Assembly: GCF_030814815.1 (NCBI RefSeq)
Contig: NZ_JAUSVR010000015.1
Location: forward strand, 1-64,000
From: Ancylobacter amanitiformis
GTDB lineage: Bacteria > Pseudomonadota > Alphaproteobacteria > Rhizobiales > Xanthobacteraceae
Length of the DNA stretch: 64,000 nucleotides
Direction of reading: 5' to 3'
In this document: piece after piece, positions 47,040 through 56,108 of the stretch
How positions within the stretch are numbered: the stretch's first letter is position 1
How the letters are laid out: every line of letters starts with the position of its first letter
Notes under the pieces: generated by a model
The model's input: only the letters and a program-made list of their open reading frames with translations
Database searches by the model: none
Told to the model about the DNA's origin: nothing
Made by a program: the position numbers and the translations under genes

Positions 47040-47813
47040 ATGAGACGGTCGATTTCCGATGAGCGCGCCGCGCTCTCGCTGCCTGGAATGCCTGCTGTTG
47101 CGGGAGCGCGCACCCGCGCGGGTGCGTTCGCGCTGGCCTTCGGTGTTCTGCTGGTCGGCGGGCTTCTCGCCTCTCCGGCCGGCGCGCAGTGGATCGGCAC
47201 GCCCGGCGGCACCGGCGAGGCGGCCGCGACCGCCCCCCCGGAACTGCCCGCTCCGACCAGCGTCGCCGTGCCCGCGGCCCCCCCGGCCGTCGCGCCGGCC
47301 GCGCCGTCCATGTCGGGCGCGGTGCCGGACGGTTTTGCCGGTGGCTTCGCGCCCGCGCCGGGCGGCATGGCGCCGACTCCGCAGACCGGTCCGAACGCGG
47401 CCGATGTCGCCGATTGCCAGAGCAATGTGACCAAGCTGCGCGACGATCTGGAATCGCGCAACGAGACGCTGCGCAAGGCGGCGGACAAGAAGGTTCCTCC
47501 CTCGGAACTGTGCCCGCTATTCCGCAACTTCGTTTCGGCCCAGCAGAAATTCTACAATTATCTCAACACGAACAAGACCAAGTGCGGCGTGCCGGGCGAG
47601 GTGCTGACCGGCCTGAAGAAGAATTCCGGCCAGGTCGCCGGCATTCGCGACAAGGTCTGCAAGGCCGCGCAGCTGGAGAAGAGCGGCGGCGGTGGCGGTC
47701 CTCCGCCGCAGGGTGCGCTGTCTTCGGGACTTGGCCTGTCGAGCGGCCTGCCGCCGACCGGCACGGCCAAGGGCGGCGTGTTCGACACGCTTGCCGGCGA
47801 CGCGCTGCGCTGA
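47040..47813 (+). CDS. Exported cysteine-containing protein of unknown function
   Basis: I do not recognise a named family. The 257-residue product has a hydrophobic export signal (AGAFALAFGVLLVGGLLASPAGA, mature from about residue 50) preceded by a long basic start; a later ATG at 47088 is possible. A Pro/Ala-rich linker follows, then a conserved-looking core with four cysteines: DCQSNVTKLRDDLESRN, PSELCPLF, KTKCGVPGEV and RDKVCKAAQ (about 126-210), likely two disulfides. The C-terminal 45 residues are low-complexity Gly/Pro. Similar proteins appear in Hyphomicrobiales beside ubiA; the start of ubiA is 11 bases after its stop, suggesting cotranscription. Confidence 0.82.
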   Translation: MRRSISDERAALSLPGMPAVAGARTRAGAFALAFGVLLVGGLLASPAGAQWIGTPGGTGEAAATAPPELPAPTSVAVPAAPPAVAPAAPSMSGAVPDGFAGGFAPAPGGMAPTPQTGPNAADVADCQSNVTKLRDDLESRNETLRKAADKKVPPSELCPLFRNFVSAQQKFYNYLNTNKTKCGVPGEVLTGLKKNSGQVAGIRDKVCKAAQLEKSGGGGGPPPQGALSSGLGLSSGLPPTGTAKGGVFDTLAGDALR

Positions 47814-47823
47814 TCCGCCCGGC

Positions 47824-48798
47824 ATGACAGGCCCCGTTTCGCCCGGACCGGCCTCGGGGCCGCTTTCTGGCCTCGTGCCGGAGGATGCCACCAGCGACTG
47901 GGTCGGGCGCTGGGCCCCCGTTTTCCTGCGCCCCTATCTGCGGCTGGCGCGCGCCGATCGGCCGATCGGCAGCTGGCTGCTGCTGATTCCGTGCTGGTGG
48001 TCCACCGCGCTGGCCCTGCGCATGGGCATGAGCGAGGACCCGGCCCTGCCGGGCTATGCGCTCGCGCTGCTGGCGTTGTTCGCTCTCGGCTCGGTCGCCA
48101 TGCGCGGCGCCGGCTGCACCTGGAACGACATTCTCGACCGCGACATCGACGGCAAGGTGGAGCGCACGCGCGGGCGCCCGCTGCCCTCCGGGCAGGTGGG
48201 GCTCGCCGGGGCTTTCCTGTTTCTCGGTCTTCAGGCGCTGGTCGGCCTCGCCGTGCTGCTGTGCCTGCCGCCCTTCGCCATCGGGGTGGCGCTGTCCTCG
48301 CTCGGCGTGGTGGCGATCTACCCGCTGATGAAGCGGATCATCTGGATTCCCCAGCTGGTGCTGGGCCTTGCCTTCTCCTGGGGCGCGCTGATGGGATTTG
48401 CCGCGCTGCTGGAGCGCCTGCCCATGAGCGCCTTCCTGCTCTATGCCGGCTCCATCCTGTGGGTGGTGGGCTATGACACGATCTACGCGCATCAGGACCG
48501 CGAGGATGATGCGCTGGTGGGGGTGAAGTCTTCCGCCCGCTTGTTCGAGAGCAACACCCATCCCTGGCTGGCGGGGTTCTATGCCGGCGCGGTGGGGCTG
48601 TTCGCCCTCGCGCTATGGGCGGCAGGTGCCGGCCTGTTCGCCTGGGGCGGCCTCGCCCTGTTCGCGCTGCAACTGGGATGGCAGGTGCGCCGGCTGGATA
48701 TTGACGACCGGGCGCTGTGCCTCCGGCTGTTCCGCTCCAACCGCGATGCCGGCCTCCTGCTGTTCGCGGGGATGATGCTCGACCTCGTGCCGCTGTGA
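47824..48798 (+). CDS. ubiA: 4-hydroxybenzoate octaprenyltransferase
   Basis: Membrane prenyltransferase for ubiquinone synthesis. The 324-residue protein has the first aspartate motif NDILDRDID (101-109) followed by KVERTRGRPLPSG, and the second motif YAHQDREDD (221-229), both on the cytoplasmic face between helices. About eight or nine membrane helices. ATG 47824 is used because upstream in-frame residues fall inside the preceding gene and are not conserved. Confidence 0.96.
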   Translation: MTGPVSPGPASGPLSGLVPEDATSDWVGRWAPVFLRPYLRLARADRPIGSWLLLIPCWWSTALALRMGMSEDPALPGYALALLALFALGSVAMRGAGCTWNDILDRDIDGKVERTRGRPLPSGQVGLAGAFLFLGLQALVGLAVLLCLPPFAIGVALSSLGVVAIYPLMKRIIWIPQLVLGLAFSWGALMGFAALLERLPMSAFLLYAGSILWVVGYDTIYAHQDREDDALVGVKSSARLFESNTHPWLAGFYAGAVGLFALALWAAGAGLFAWGGLALFALQLGWQVRRLDIDDRALCLRLFRSNRDAGLLLFAGMMLDLVPL

Positions 48799-48882
48799 CC
48801 GGCCGATCGCGGTTGCCGTCGCGGCCCGCGCGGTGGTAAGGAGCCGCTTTTCCAGTGCGCGCCTCCGGGAGAGCCTCCAGCC

Positions 48883-49515
48883 ATGAGTATCCGCCTGCAT
48901 CGCGGCGACCTCGTCGATCTCTCCCGCTACAGTGCCGAGCGCACGCCCTTCGTCGCCATCGACACCGAGACGCTGGGGCTCAACCCGCATCGCGACCGGC
49001 TCTGCGTGGTGCAGCTCTCGCCGGGCGATGGCACGGCCGATGTGGTGCAGATCCCGGCCGGGGCCGGTCCCGGCAGTGCGCCCAATCTGGAAAAGCTGCT
49101 GACCGATCCGGCCATCGTGAAGCTGTTCCACTTTGCCCGCTTCGACATCGCGGTGCTCGGCAAGGCATTTGGCGTCACCGTCGGTCCGATCTGGTGCACC
49201 AAGATCGCCTCGCGCCTCGTGCGCACCTATACGGATCGCCACGGGCTCAAGGAACTGGTGCGGGAGCTGCTCGGCATCGACCTCTCCAAGCAGCAGCAGA
49301 GTTCGGATTGGGCCGCCGAGGACCTGAGCGATGCCCAGCTGATCTATGCCGCGTCGGACGTGCTGCATCTGCACGCGCTCCAGGTCCGGCTCGCGGCCAT
49401 GCTGGAGCGCGAGAATCGCACCCGGCTGGCCCAGTCATGCTTCGATTTTCTGCCGACCCGCGCCGCGCTCGATCTCGCCGGCTGGCCGGAACAGGATATT
49501 TTCTCGCATTCGTGA
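48883..49515 (+). CDS. rnd: Short RNase D-like 3'-5' exonuclease
   Basis: Exonuclease of the DEDDy class for tRNA or other RNA 3' trimming. The 210-residue protein has the catalytic acidic residues in FVAIDTETLGL (D27, E29), FHFARFDIAVLG and the Y-x3-D pattern in IYAASDVLHLHAL. The HRDC domains of full-length RNase D are absent, as in the short alphaproteobacterial forms. Not part of a tight operon; 84 bases after ubiA. Confidence 0.9.
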   Translation: MSIRLHRGDLVDLSRYSAERTPFVAIDTETLGLNPHRDRLCVVQLSPGDGTADVVQIPAGAGPGSAPNLEKLLTDPAIVKLFHFARFDIAVLGKAFGVTVGPIWCTKIASRLVRTYTDRHGLKELVRELLGIDLSKQQQSSDWAAEDLSDAQLIYAASDVLHLHALQVRLAAMLERENRTRLAQSCFDFLPTRAALDLAGWPEQDIFSHS

Positions 49516-49716
49516 TGCGCGGCGATCCTGTTCCGGCCCGCGTGCGCGGTCCCGCCCGGACGGGGACCCACGGTCGCCGCAATCTTTCGCTTAAACGGGC
49601 CTGCAAGCGTCGCCCGGTCGCCAGCCGGATGGCGGCGTGCTTGCATGCGGCGTGTTAAGCCGCCATCTTGCAATTGGGCCGGAGGGAGCCGGGCTGCCGG
49701 GGATGTGTCGTCGCGC

Positions 49717-50484
49717 ATGAATCGCCACGTGGAACCTCCAGTCCGCGCGAAAGCGGCCGCGGAGCCTGACGCCATGCATGCGTCCGGGCTCACGCGTCGC
49801 GAGCGTGATGACTTCGCCCGCGCCCGGCGCCACAGCCGCCGCGTGCGCTTCTTGCGTCGCGCACTCCCGGCGGGCGTCCTGCTCGTGGCGGGCGGTGTGC
49901 TGGCGGTGCAATATCTCAACCCGTTCAGCCTGTCGGTCGACCTGCCGTTCGAGCTCGGGCGCGTCTCGTTCTCGGGCACCCAGGTGGTGATGGAGTCTCC
50001 CAAGCTGCAGGGATTCACCCAGGATAATCGCGGCTACAAGGTGACGGCGGAAACCGCCGCGCAGGACCTCACCCAGCCGAACAAGATCGACCTGAAGAAG
50101 ATCAACGCCAATCTGGAACTGACCGATCAGGGCTGGGCGCGGCTCATCGCCCAGACCGGCAGCTACGACACCAAGGTCGAGCAGATCACGCTCGGCGACG
50201 GCGTGCATTTCTCCACCTCCTCCGGCTATGGCGGGGAATTGCAGGACGCCACCGTCGACATCAAGGGCGGGCGGCTGTCGACCGAGAATCCGGTCGTGCT
50301 GACCTATCTCGACGGCAAGCTCACGGCCGACCGCATGGAGGTCTGGCAGAAGGACGCGCGCGCGCTGCTGACCGGCCGGGTGCAGCTCTATTTCAAGCTG
50401 CCGACGGACGGGAAGGCCGGCGACGCGGCATCGCCGGTGGGCGATCCGGCGCTGCGCCGCTCGATGGTCGACGGCTCGCCGTGA
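49717..50484 (+). CDS. lptC: LPS export protein LptC
   Basis: Inner-membrane-anchored periplasmic protein that takes lipopolysaccharide from LptBFG and passes it to LptA. The 255-residue product has a basic start, one membrane anchor (ALPAGVLLVAGGVLAVQYL, about 52-70) and a beta-jellyroll domain with MESPKLQGFTQDNRGYKVTAE. ATG 49717 is used; the frame runs to 49645. First of lptC-lptA-lptB; lptF and lptG are not in the window. Confidence 0.93.
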   Translation: MNRHVEPPVRAKAAAEPDAMHASGLTRRERDDFARARRHSRRVRFLRRALPAGVLLVAGGVLAVQYLNPFSLSVDLPFELGRVSFSGTQVVMESPKLQGFTQDNRGYKVTAETAAQDLTQPNKIDLKKINANLELTDQGWARLIAQTGSYDTKVEQITLGDGVHFSTSSGYGGELQDATVDIKGGRLSTENPVVLTYLDGKLTADRMEVWQKDARALLTGRVQLYFKLPTDGKAGDAASPVGDPALRRSMVDGSP

Positions 50485-50560
50485 TGCAAAGCGGGTGCGC
50501 GCGACAAAGCTTGGACGCGAAGCATTGAATGCGCGCCCGCTCACGGCTAGACATGGTGTC

Positions 50561-51253
50561 ATGATCGCGCTCCCCCGCCTTGCCGCCGCCGCCATATTCC
50601 TGTCCGTCTGTGCCCCGCATGCCGGGTTTGCACAAACGCGCAGCGTGCCGAATGCGTTGCAGGGCTTTGCGTCCAACCGCGACCAGCCGATCCGCATCGA
50701 TGCGGACAGCCTGGAAGTGCTCGACCAGGACAAGAAGGCCATCTTCTCCGGCAATGTCGTGGTGACGCAGGGCGACACCACCATGCGATCGAAGGAACTG
50801 GTGGTTTTCTACGACGGCAAGACTGCGGTGGACGGCAAGACTGGTGAGGCCAAGGCGGGCGAGGCCAAGACGGCTGCCGCCGGCACGCCGGCGCCGGCCG
50901 CGGTCGGTGCCGGCAGCCCGATCAACTCCTCCGCCATACGGCGCCTCGAAATCAACGGCTCGGTGGTTGTCACCACCAAGGAGCAGACGGCGACCGGCGA
51001 CCAGGGCGTGTTCGAGACGGCGGCGAACACCATCACCCTCACCGGCAACCCGGTGGTGCTGACCCAGGGGCCGAACGTCATTCGCGGCAGGAAGCTGACC
51101 GTCGATCTCACCAGCGGCACGTCGCGCTTCGAGGGCGGCCGTATCGAAAGCCTGATCGTGCCCAACAGCATGAAGGGCGATCTACCCGGCACCAAGCCCG
51201 CCGCCGGCGCCCCGGCTGCTGCGCCCAAGCCGGCTGCGAAGCCGAATCCCTGA
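50561..51253 (+). CDS. lptA: LPS export protein LptA (OstA-like)
   Basis: Periplasmic bridge protein for lipopolysaccharide. The 230-residue product has a Sec signal (LAAAAIFLSVCAPHAGFA, cleaved before QTRS) and the OstA-like domain: QPIRIDADSLEVLDQDKKAIFSG followed by NVVVTQGDTTMRSKELVVFY, and repeated beta strands to about 205, then a Pro/Ala-rich tail. ATG 50561 fits the signal; the frame opens at 50495. It lies 76 bases after lptC. Confidence 0.94.
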   Translation: MIALPRLAAAAIFLSVCAPHAGFAQTRSVPNALQGFASNRDQPIRIDADSLEVLDQDKKAIFSGNVVVTQGDTTMRSKELVVFYDGKTAVDGKTGEAKAGEAKTAAAGTPAPAAVGAGSPINSSAIRRLEINGSVVVTTKEQTATGDQGVFETAANTITLTGNPVVLTQGPNVIRGRKLTVDLTSGTSRFEGGRIESLIVPNSMKGDLPGTKPAAGAPAAAPKPAAKPNP

Positions 51254-51324
51254 GCGCGCTGCCGGCGCTGCCGGCGGGGTGTCGTTGGGCGCGAGCCCTT
51301 TGAGATGTATCAGCATTCGTGCGG

Positions 51325-51348
51325 AGCGGGCCATTCGGCCCGCTTTTT
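51325..51348 (+). terminator. Strong terminator between lptA and lptB
   Basis: AGCGGGCC, an ATTC loop and GGCCCGCT (stem 51325-51344) are followed by TTTTT. This is a good intrinsic terminator inside a run that is usually read as one operon, so lptB-rpoN probably has its own promoter or is reached by read-through. Confidence 0.88.
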
Positions 51349-51422
51349 GCATATGCGGGTTTGCCAGAGCGCGCCGGAGCGTTTACACCTTTGTCGTGGT
51401 GTCTCCACCACGGAGGGTGCGC

Positions 51423-52328
51423 GTGGGTGTTTTCTCGGGTTTGAGCGGGCGTGGCGGCCAGGCTTCGCAAGGCCAGCCGTCCTACCAGGGTGGCGAGACG
51501 GGCGCGCGGCGCGATGCGGCGTCGCCATCGCGAGGCCCCGACGATCCGTATGCCGGGGGCGGCGCTTCGTCGCAGGATGCCTATTGGGACGACGTTGAGT
51601 CGGGCGAGGGGGTGCTGAGCGCCATCGGCCTCGCCAAGTCCTATGGCGGGCGCAAGGTGGTGCGCGACGCCAACCTGCATGTGCGGCGCGGCGAGGCGGT
51701 CGGCCTGCTCGGGCCGAACGGCGCCGGCAAGACCACGATCTTCTACATGATCACCGGGCTGGTGAAGGCCGATGCCGGCCGTATCGAGCTGGAGGGCCAT
51801 GACGTCACCGGCCTGCCGATGTACCGTCGCGCGCGCCTCGGCGTCGGCTATCTGCCGCAGGAAGCCTCGATCTTCCGTGGCCTCTCGGTGGAAAACAATA
51901 TCCGCGCCGTGCTGGAGGCGGTGGAGCCGAGCCGCAAGAAGCGCGAGCGCGAGCTGGACGCGCTGCTGGAGGAGTTCCGCGTCACCCATGTGCGCAAGTC
52001 GCCCGCCATCGCGCTGTCGGGTGGTGAGCGGCGCCGCGTGGAGATCGCCCGGGCGCTGGCCTCGCGGCCGACCTTCATGCTGCTGGACGAGCCTTTCGCC
52101 GGCATCGACCCCATCGCGGTGGGCGATATCCAGGCGCTGGTGCGCCATCTTACCGAGCGCGGCATCGGCGTTCTCATTACCGACCATAATGTGCGCGAGA
52201 CGCTCGGGCTGATCGACCGGGCCTACATCATCCATTCCGGAACGGTGCTCATGGAAGGCTCGCCCGACGAGATCGTCGCGAGCTCGGAAGTGCGCCGGCT
52301 TTATCTCGGCGAGGAGTTCCGCCTCTAG
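51423..52328 (+). CDS. lptB: LPS export ABC transporter ATPase LptB
   Basis: Cytoplasmic ATPase that powers LPS extraction by LptFG. The GTG at 51423 after GGAGGG gives 301 residues; about 60 low-complexity residues precede the ABC domain, an extension I recall in Hyphomicrobiales. Walker A GPNGAGKTT (97-105), signature LSGGERRRVEIARALA, Walker B FMLLDEPFAGIDP and the switch His in ITDHNVRETL are all present. The ATPase domain matches the LptB/LivF-like group. Confidence 0.95.
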   Translation: MGVFSGLSGRGGQASQGQPSYQGGETGARRDAASPSRGPDDPYAGGGASSQDAYWDDVESGEGVLSAIGLAKSYGGRKVVRDANLHVRRGEAVGLLGPNGAGKTTIFYMITGLVKADAGRIELEGHDVTGLPMYRRARLGVGYLPQEASIFRGLSVENNIRAVLEAVEPSRKKRERELDALLEEFRVTHVRKSPAIALSGGERRRVEIARALASRPTFMLLDEPFAGIDPIAVGDIQALVRHLTERGIGVLITDHNVRETLGLIDRAYIIHSGTVLMEGSPDEIVASSEVRRLYLGEEFRL

Positions 52329-52393
52329 ATGGACGCGCCCTCGCCGCCGCCCGTCATTGCCTGTGCCGATGCCGCCTCCGGAGGTCGCGCGCC

Positions 52394-53980
52394 ATGTCGT
52401 TGAGTCCGCGTCTCGAATTCCGCCAGACGCAATCGCTTGTCATGACGCCGCAGCTGATGCAGGCGATCAAGCTGCTGCAGCTCTCCAATCTCGACCTCAT
52501 CGCCTATGTCGAGGCCGAGCTGGAGCGCAATCCGCTGCTGGAACGTCAGGCCGAGCCCGAGGGCACGCGCATCGAGGTGGAGGCCGTGGTCGGGCCGGGC
52601 GACGTGGTGCAGCGCAGCGAGGATCACGAACTCGACCCGCGCGCCCACACGGCGGACGCCACCGAGGCGCCCACCGCCGACTGGCTGGAAGACCGGCTGG
52701 ACATGAGCCGCAGCGCCATCGAGGACCGGCTCGATACCGGGCTCGAGAATGTCTTTCCCGATGATACCGGCCGCGAGACCCCGCGGCTGCAGCCGGCCGG
52801 CGAGGGCGCCGGCTCTTCCGACTGGTCCAGCGTTGGCGGGGGCGGGCGCGAGGATGACGACTACAATCTCGAATCCTTCCTCTCCGCCGCCACGACGCTT
52901 GCCGATCATCTCGAGGGCCAGCTCACGCTCGCGGTGAGCGATCCGGTGGAGCGGCTGATCGGCACCCATCTGATCGACCTGATCGACGAGGCCGGCTATC
53001 TCACGGCGGACCTTTCCGCCGTCGCCGAGCGTCTCGGCGCGCCGCTGGCGACGGTGCAGAAGGTTCTGGAAGTGGTGCAGACCTTTGATCCGCCGGGCAT
53101 CGGCGCGCGCTCGCTCGCCGAGTGCCTCGCCATCCAGCTGAAAGAGCGCAACCGCTACGACCCCGCCATGGCGGCCCTGCTCGCCCATCTCGAACTGCTG
53201 GCGCGGCGTGAATTCGCCACGCTGCGGCGGGTCTGCGCGGTGGACGACGAGGATCTCGTCGAAATGGTCGGCGAGATCCGCCGGCTGAACCCCAAGCCGG
53301 GCCTGGCCTTCGGCTCGGGCATGATCCAGCCGATCGTGCCCGATGTGTTCGTGCGCGGGGCGCCGGAGAACTGGCTGGTCGAGCTCAATTCCGAGACGCT
53401 GCCGCGCGTTCTGGTGAACCAGGCCTATTATGCACGCGTGCAGAAGACCACGCGCGGCGACAAGGAGAAGGCCTTCCTCTCCGACTGCATGCAGACGGCG
53501 ACCTGGCTGACCCGCTCGCTCGACCAGCGCGCCCGCACCATCCTGAAGGTGGCGACCGAGATCGTGCGGCAGCAGGAGGGGTTCCTTTCGCTCGGCGTGC
53601 AGCATCTGCGGCCGCTGAACCTGCGCATGGTGGCCGATGCGATCGGCATGCACGAATCTACCGTGTCGCGCGTGACGTCCAATAAATACATGGCGACGCC
53701 GCGCGGAATCTTCGAGATGAAGTATTTCTTCTCGTCCTCCATTTCCTCGTCCGATGGTGGCGAGGCGCATTCGGCGGAATCGGTCCGCTTCCGCATCAAG
53801 CAGATGATCGATGCGGAGTCGGCCGATGATGTGCTCTCCGACGACACGCTGGTGCAGCGGCTGCGCGAGGCCGGCATCGACATTGCGCGGCGCACCGTGG
53901 CGAAATATCGCGAGGCGATGCGCATCCCGTCCTCCGTGCAGCGCCGGCGCGAGAAGCAGGCCGCCGCCGCTGCGGGCTGA
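52394..53980 (+). CDS. rpoN: RNA polymerase sigma-54 factor
   Basis: Alternative sigma factor for nitrogen and other regulated genes, needing enhancer-binding activators. The 528-residue protein has region I (LEFRQTQSLVMTPQLMQAIKLLQLSNLDL, Gln/Leu-rich, 8-36), a variable acidic region II (about 60-165), and the core- and DNA-binding region III with the RpoN box ARRTVAKYRE (498-507) near the C-terminus. It follows lptB by 65 bases and precedes hpf and ptsN, the usual rpoN-cluster order. Confidence 0.97.
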   Translation: MSLSPRLEFRQTQSLVMTPQLMQAIKLLQLSNLDLIAYVEAELERNPLLERQAEPEGTRIEVEAVVGPGDVVQRSEDHELDPRAHTADATEAPTADWLEDRLDMSRSAIEDRLDTGLENVFPDDTGRETPRLQPAGEGAGSSDWSSVGGGGREDDDYNLESFLSAATTLADHLEGQLTLAVSDPVERLIGTHLIDLIDEAGYLTADLSAVAERLGAPLATVQKVLEVVQTFDPPGIGARSLAECLAIQLKERNRYDPAMAALLAHLELLARREFATLRRVCAVDDEDLVEMVGEIRRLNPKPGLAFGSGMIQPIVPDVFVRGAPENWLVELNSETLPRVLVNQAYYARVQKTTRGDKEKAFLSDCMQTATWLTRSLDQRARTILKVATEIVRQQEGFLSLGVQHLRPLNLRMVADAIGMHESTVSRVTSNKYMATPRGIFEMKYFFSSSISSSDGGEAHSAESVRFRIKQMIDAESADDVLSDDTLVQRLREAGIDIARRTVAKYREAMRIPSSVQRRREKQAAAAAG

Positions 53981-54090
53981 GCGGGTTCCACAGCCCGCAT
54001 GAGCGACTCCCGGCAGCCGTGCGGCGGTATGATGGCAGGGTCGGCGCCAGAATATGGCGGGGGTGTGATGGCACCTGTCCACGGCCCTCG

Positions 54091-54119
54091 TTGACACTTC
54101 CTCTCGCGGCTCCTACCTC
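54091..54119 (+). promoter_or_regulatory. Candidate promoter of hpf
   Basis: TTGACA (54091-54096), a 17-base spacer and TACCTC (54114-54119), about 90 bases before hpf. Perfect -35 but weak -10. Confidence 0.5.
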
Positions 54120-54211
54120 TTTAAGGCACCGGCCGGGCAAGTAGGGGGTTCGGGCAGGTCGCGGACGCGAACGGGCGCCGCGGGCATGCCCCAGCAGAGG
54201 GACTAGTTACG

Positions 54212-54820
54212 ATGCCGCTGCGGGTTTCTGGGAAAAATCTCGACGTAGGCGAGGCATTGAGGCAGCGGGTTGCTGACCGCGTTGCCGGCGCCATGGGCAA
54301 GTATTTCGACGGCGGCTGGTCCGGCCACGTCACGGTGGCCCGCGAGGGCTCCGGCTACCGCTCGGACTGCGCGCTGCATCTCGATAGCGGTACGATTCTG
54401 CAGGCGCATGCCGATGCGCAGGATCCCTATGCCAGCGCCGATGCGGCGGTGGAGCGGATCGAGACGCGCCTGCGCCGTTACCGCGACCGCTTCAAGCGCC
54501 GCGCCCCGAGCGGCGACAGCAATGGGATCGATGCCGGCGTCTTCGCCCCGGAGCAGGCCGCGCTGACGGTGCTCTCCGCCCCCGACGACGAGGAAGAGGC
54601 GGTCGAGGGCTGGAGCCCTACCGTGGTCGCCGAATCGACCACCAGCCTGCGCCGCCTGTCGGTGAGCGATGCGGTGCTGGAGCTTGATTTCAGCGGCGCC
54701 GCGGTGCTGGTGTTTCGCCATGCCAGCCATGGGCGCATCAATGTCGTGTATCGACGGGCGGACGGGCATGTCGGCTGGGTCGATGCGCCGGCCCTTGCCG
54801 CGGCTGAAGACGTCCATTGA
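54212..54820 (+). CDS. hpf: Long-form ribosome hibernation promoting factor
   Basis: Binds the 30S subunit in slow growth and promotes 100S dimers. The 202-residue protein is the long form: an N-terminal S30AE domain (about 1-95; MPLRVSGKNLDVGEALRQRV and DPYASADAAVERIETRLRRYRDR) and a C-terminal dimerisation domain (about 140-200; LRRLSVSDAVLELDF, FRHASHGRINVVYRRADGHVGW). Located between rpoN and ptsN as in many proteobacteria. Historically called sigma-54 modulation protein. Confidence 0.95.
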   Translation: MPLRVSGKNLDVGEALRQRVADRVAGAMGKYFDGGWSGHVTVAREGSGYRSDCALHLDSGTILQAHADAQDPYASADAAVERIETRLRRYRDRFKRRAPSGDSNGIDAGVFAPEQAALTVLSAPDDEEEAVEGWSPTVVAESTTSLRRLSVSDAVLELDFSGAAVLVFRHASHGRINVVYRRADGHVGWVDAPALAAAEDVH

Positions 54821-54896
54821 CCCTCTATCTGCGTGAAGGGCGTGCGGCCGCTTTGGTGTCCCGCGCGCCCGCTCTCGCCACGACCCGGATCCTGCA

Positions 54897-55361
54897 ATGG
54901 CCCTGAACGACATTTTGGCGGTTCCCGCGGTCTTCCCGGCCCTGCGGGTCGGCAGCAAGAAGCAGGCGCTGCAGGAACTGGCCGCCCGTGCCGCCGAACT
55001 GCTGCACCGGGACGAGCGGGAAATCTTCGAAACGCTGAACCAGCGCGAGCGGCTCGGCTCCACCGGCGTGGGCAACGGCATCGCCATTCCCCATGGCAAG
55101 CTCGCCAAGATGGACCGTCTGTTCGGCCTGTTCGCGCGGCTGGAGAAGCCGATCGATTTCGAGGCGCTGGACGGCGAGCCGGTTGATCTCGTCTTCCTGC
55201 TGCTCGCGCCCGAGGCGGCGGGGGCGGATCATCTCAAGGCGCTGGCGCGGGTGGCGCGGCTGCTGCGCGACCCGGAAGTCGCGAGGAAGCTGCGTGCCTC
55301 CCGCGACGCCGCCACGATCCATGCGATTCTCACCGGCGCGCCGGCTTCGGACGCGGCCTGA
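54897..55361 (+). CDS. ptsN: PTS nitrogen-regulatory EIIA component
   Basis: EIIA-Ntr phosphocarrier that links nitrogen state to potassium transport and other targets. The 154-residue protein has the phosphorylatable His66 in GVGNGIAIPHGKLAKM and the family core LFGLFARLEKPIDFEALDG and PVDLVFLLLAP. Length is typical. PtsP and NPr partners are not in this window. Confidence 0.96.
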   Translation: MALNDILAVPAVFPALRVGSKKQALQELAARAAELLHRDEREIFETLNQRERLGSTGVGNGIAIPHGKLAKMDRLFGLFARLEKPIDFEALDGEPVDLVFLLLAPEAAGADHLKALARVARLLRDPEVARKLRASRDAATIHAILTGAPASDAA

Positions 55362-55515
55362 GCGGCGCGGGGCGGGGCGGCGCGGGGCAGGACGGGGCAA
55401 CGGCGAATCGGTCGATGCGTCGGTGCTGGTCCGCACGGGTGGCTACCATCCGGCGGCGCGTGCCCTATCTCCTGCCCATGTGTCGTCTGATGCGTCATGG
55501 ACGATGCCGCCTTGG

Positions 55516-55580
55516 GCGTTTTCAGGCGAATGGGATACCGGCTCGCGTGAAAAGCTCCGGTGGAGTTGAATATCCGGAGC
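55516..55580. repeat. Dispersed intergenic repeat, copy 2
   Basis: GCGTTTTCAGGCGAATGGGATACCGGCTCGCGTGA followed by the inverted repeat GCTCCGG/CCGGAGC (55554-55560 with 55574-55580). Aligns with the copy near 21372. Lies 155 bases after ptsN and ahead of the XRE-like gene. Confidence 0.65.
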
Positions 55581-55633
55581 ATTCGCCGTGAGCCGGGCTG
55601 CACCGAAAATGCTCTGGACGAGGAGACTTCCCC

Positions 55634-55978
55634 ATGGCTGAGACCGTCCTTTCCGGCAATCCGGCGCTATCGCCCGAACTGTGCCGCGCCGCGCGGGCGC
55701 TGCTCGGCTGGGCCGGCGATGAACTCGCCGAGCGCGCCCGCGTCGGCGTGGAGTGGCTCCGCAGCTTCGAGGAGGGCCGCGAGCTCAGCGATGGCGCAAG
55801 GGAGGGCGCCGTCGAGGGGGCGAGCGAGCGCGAGCGCCTGCGGCGGACGCTCGAAGCTGCCGGCATCGATTTTCTCGCGCCGGGCGAGCCGAGCAGCGGC
55901 GGCGGGCCCGGCCTGCGCATCAAGCAGGCGGGCGGCTATATCCCCGCCGAGCGGCTGAGTTCCGCCAACGACGTGTGA
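55634..55978 (+). CDS. Small XRE-like helix-turn-helix protein
   Basis: The 114-residue product begins with ELCRAARALLGWAGDELAERARVGVEWLRSFEEGRELSDG, which fits the XRE helix-turn-helix of a family where the usual words are ARALLGWSQxELAERAxVSxxTIRxFExGRR. The second half (ERLRRTLEAAGIDFLAPGE) matches the typical continuation. Some helix positions differ (Glu-Trp-Leu where Ser-Thr-Ile is usual), so DNA binding may be altered. AGGAG-like ribosome site. Freestanding gene; target unknown. Confidence 0.8.
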   Translation: MAETVLSGNPALSPELCRAARALLGWAGDELAERARVGVEWLRSFEEGRELSDGAREGAVEGASERERLRRTLEAAGIDFLAPGEPSSGGGPGLRIKQAGGYIPAERLSSANDV

Positions 55979-55994
55979 GTCCGCGGGCGGATGG

Positions 55995-56105
55995 CGCCCT
56001 TCCCGTGGGGGGGCGGCCACCGTTTATGGGTTTCGGCGTCCGCACGCGCCGCGGCTCGCCCCTCTCCGGTTGGGGAGCGGGCGGCCGGGCGCGGCCCTGG
56101 CGTGA
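55995..56105. repeat. Partial REP-like sequence
   Basis: CGCCCCTCTCCGGTTGGGGAGCGGGC (about 56066-56090) resembles the CTCTCCCC elements elsewhere, though with a weaker stem. Non-coding gap between convergent genes. Confidence 0.4.
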
Positions 56106-56108
56106 GGG

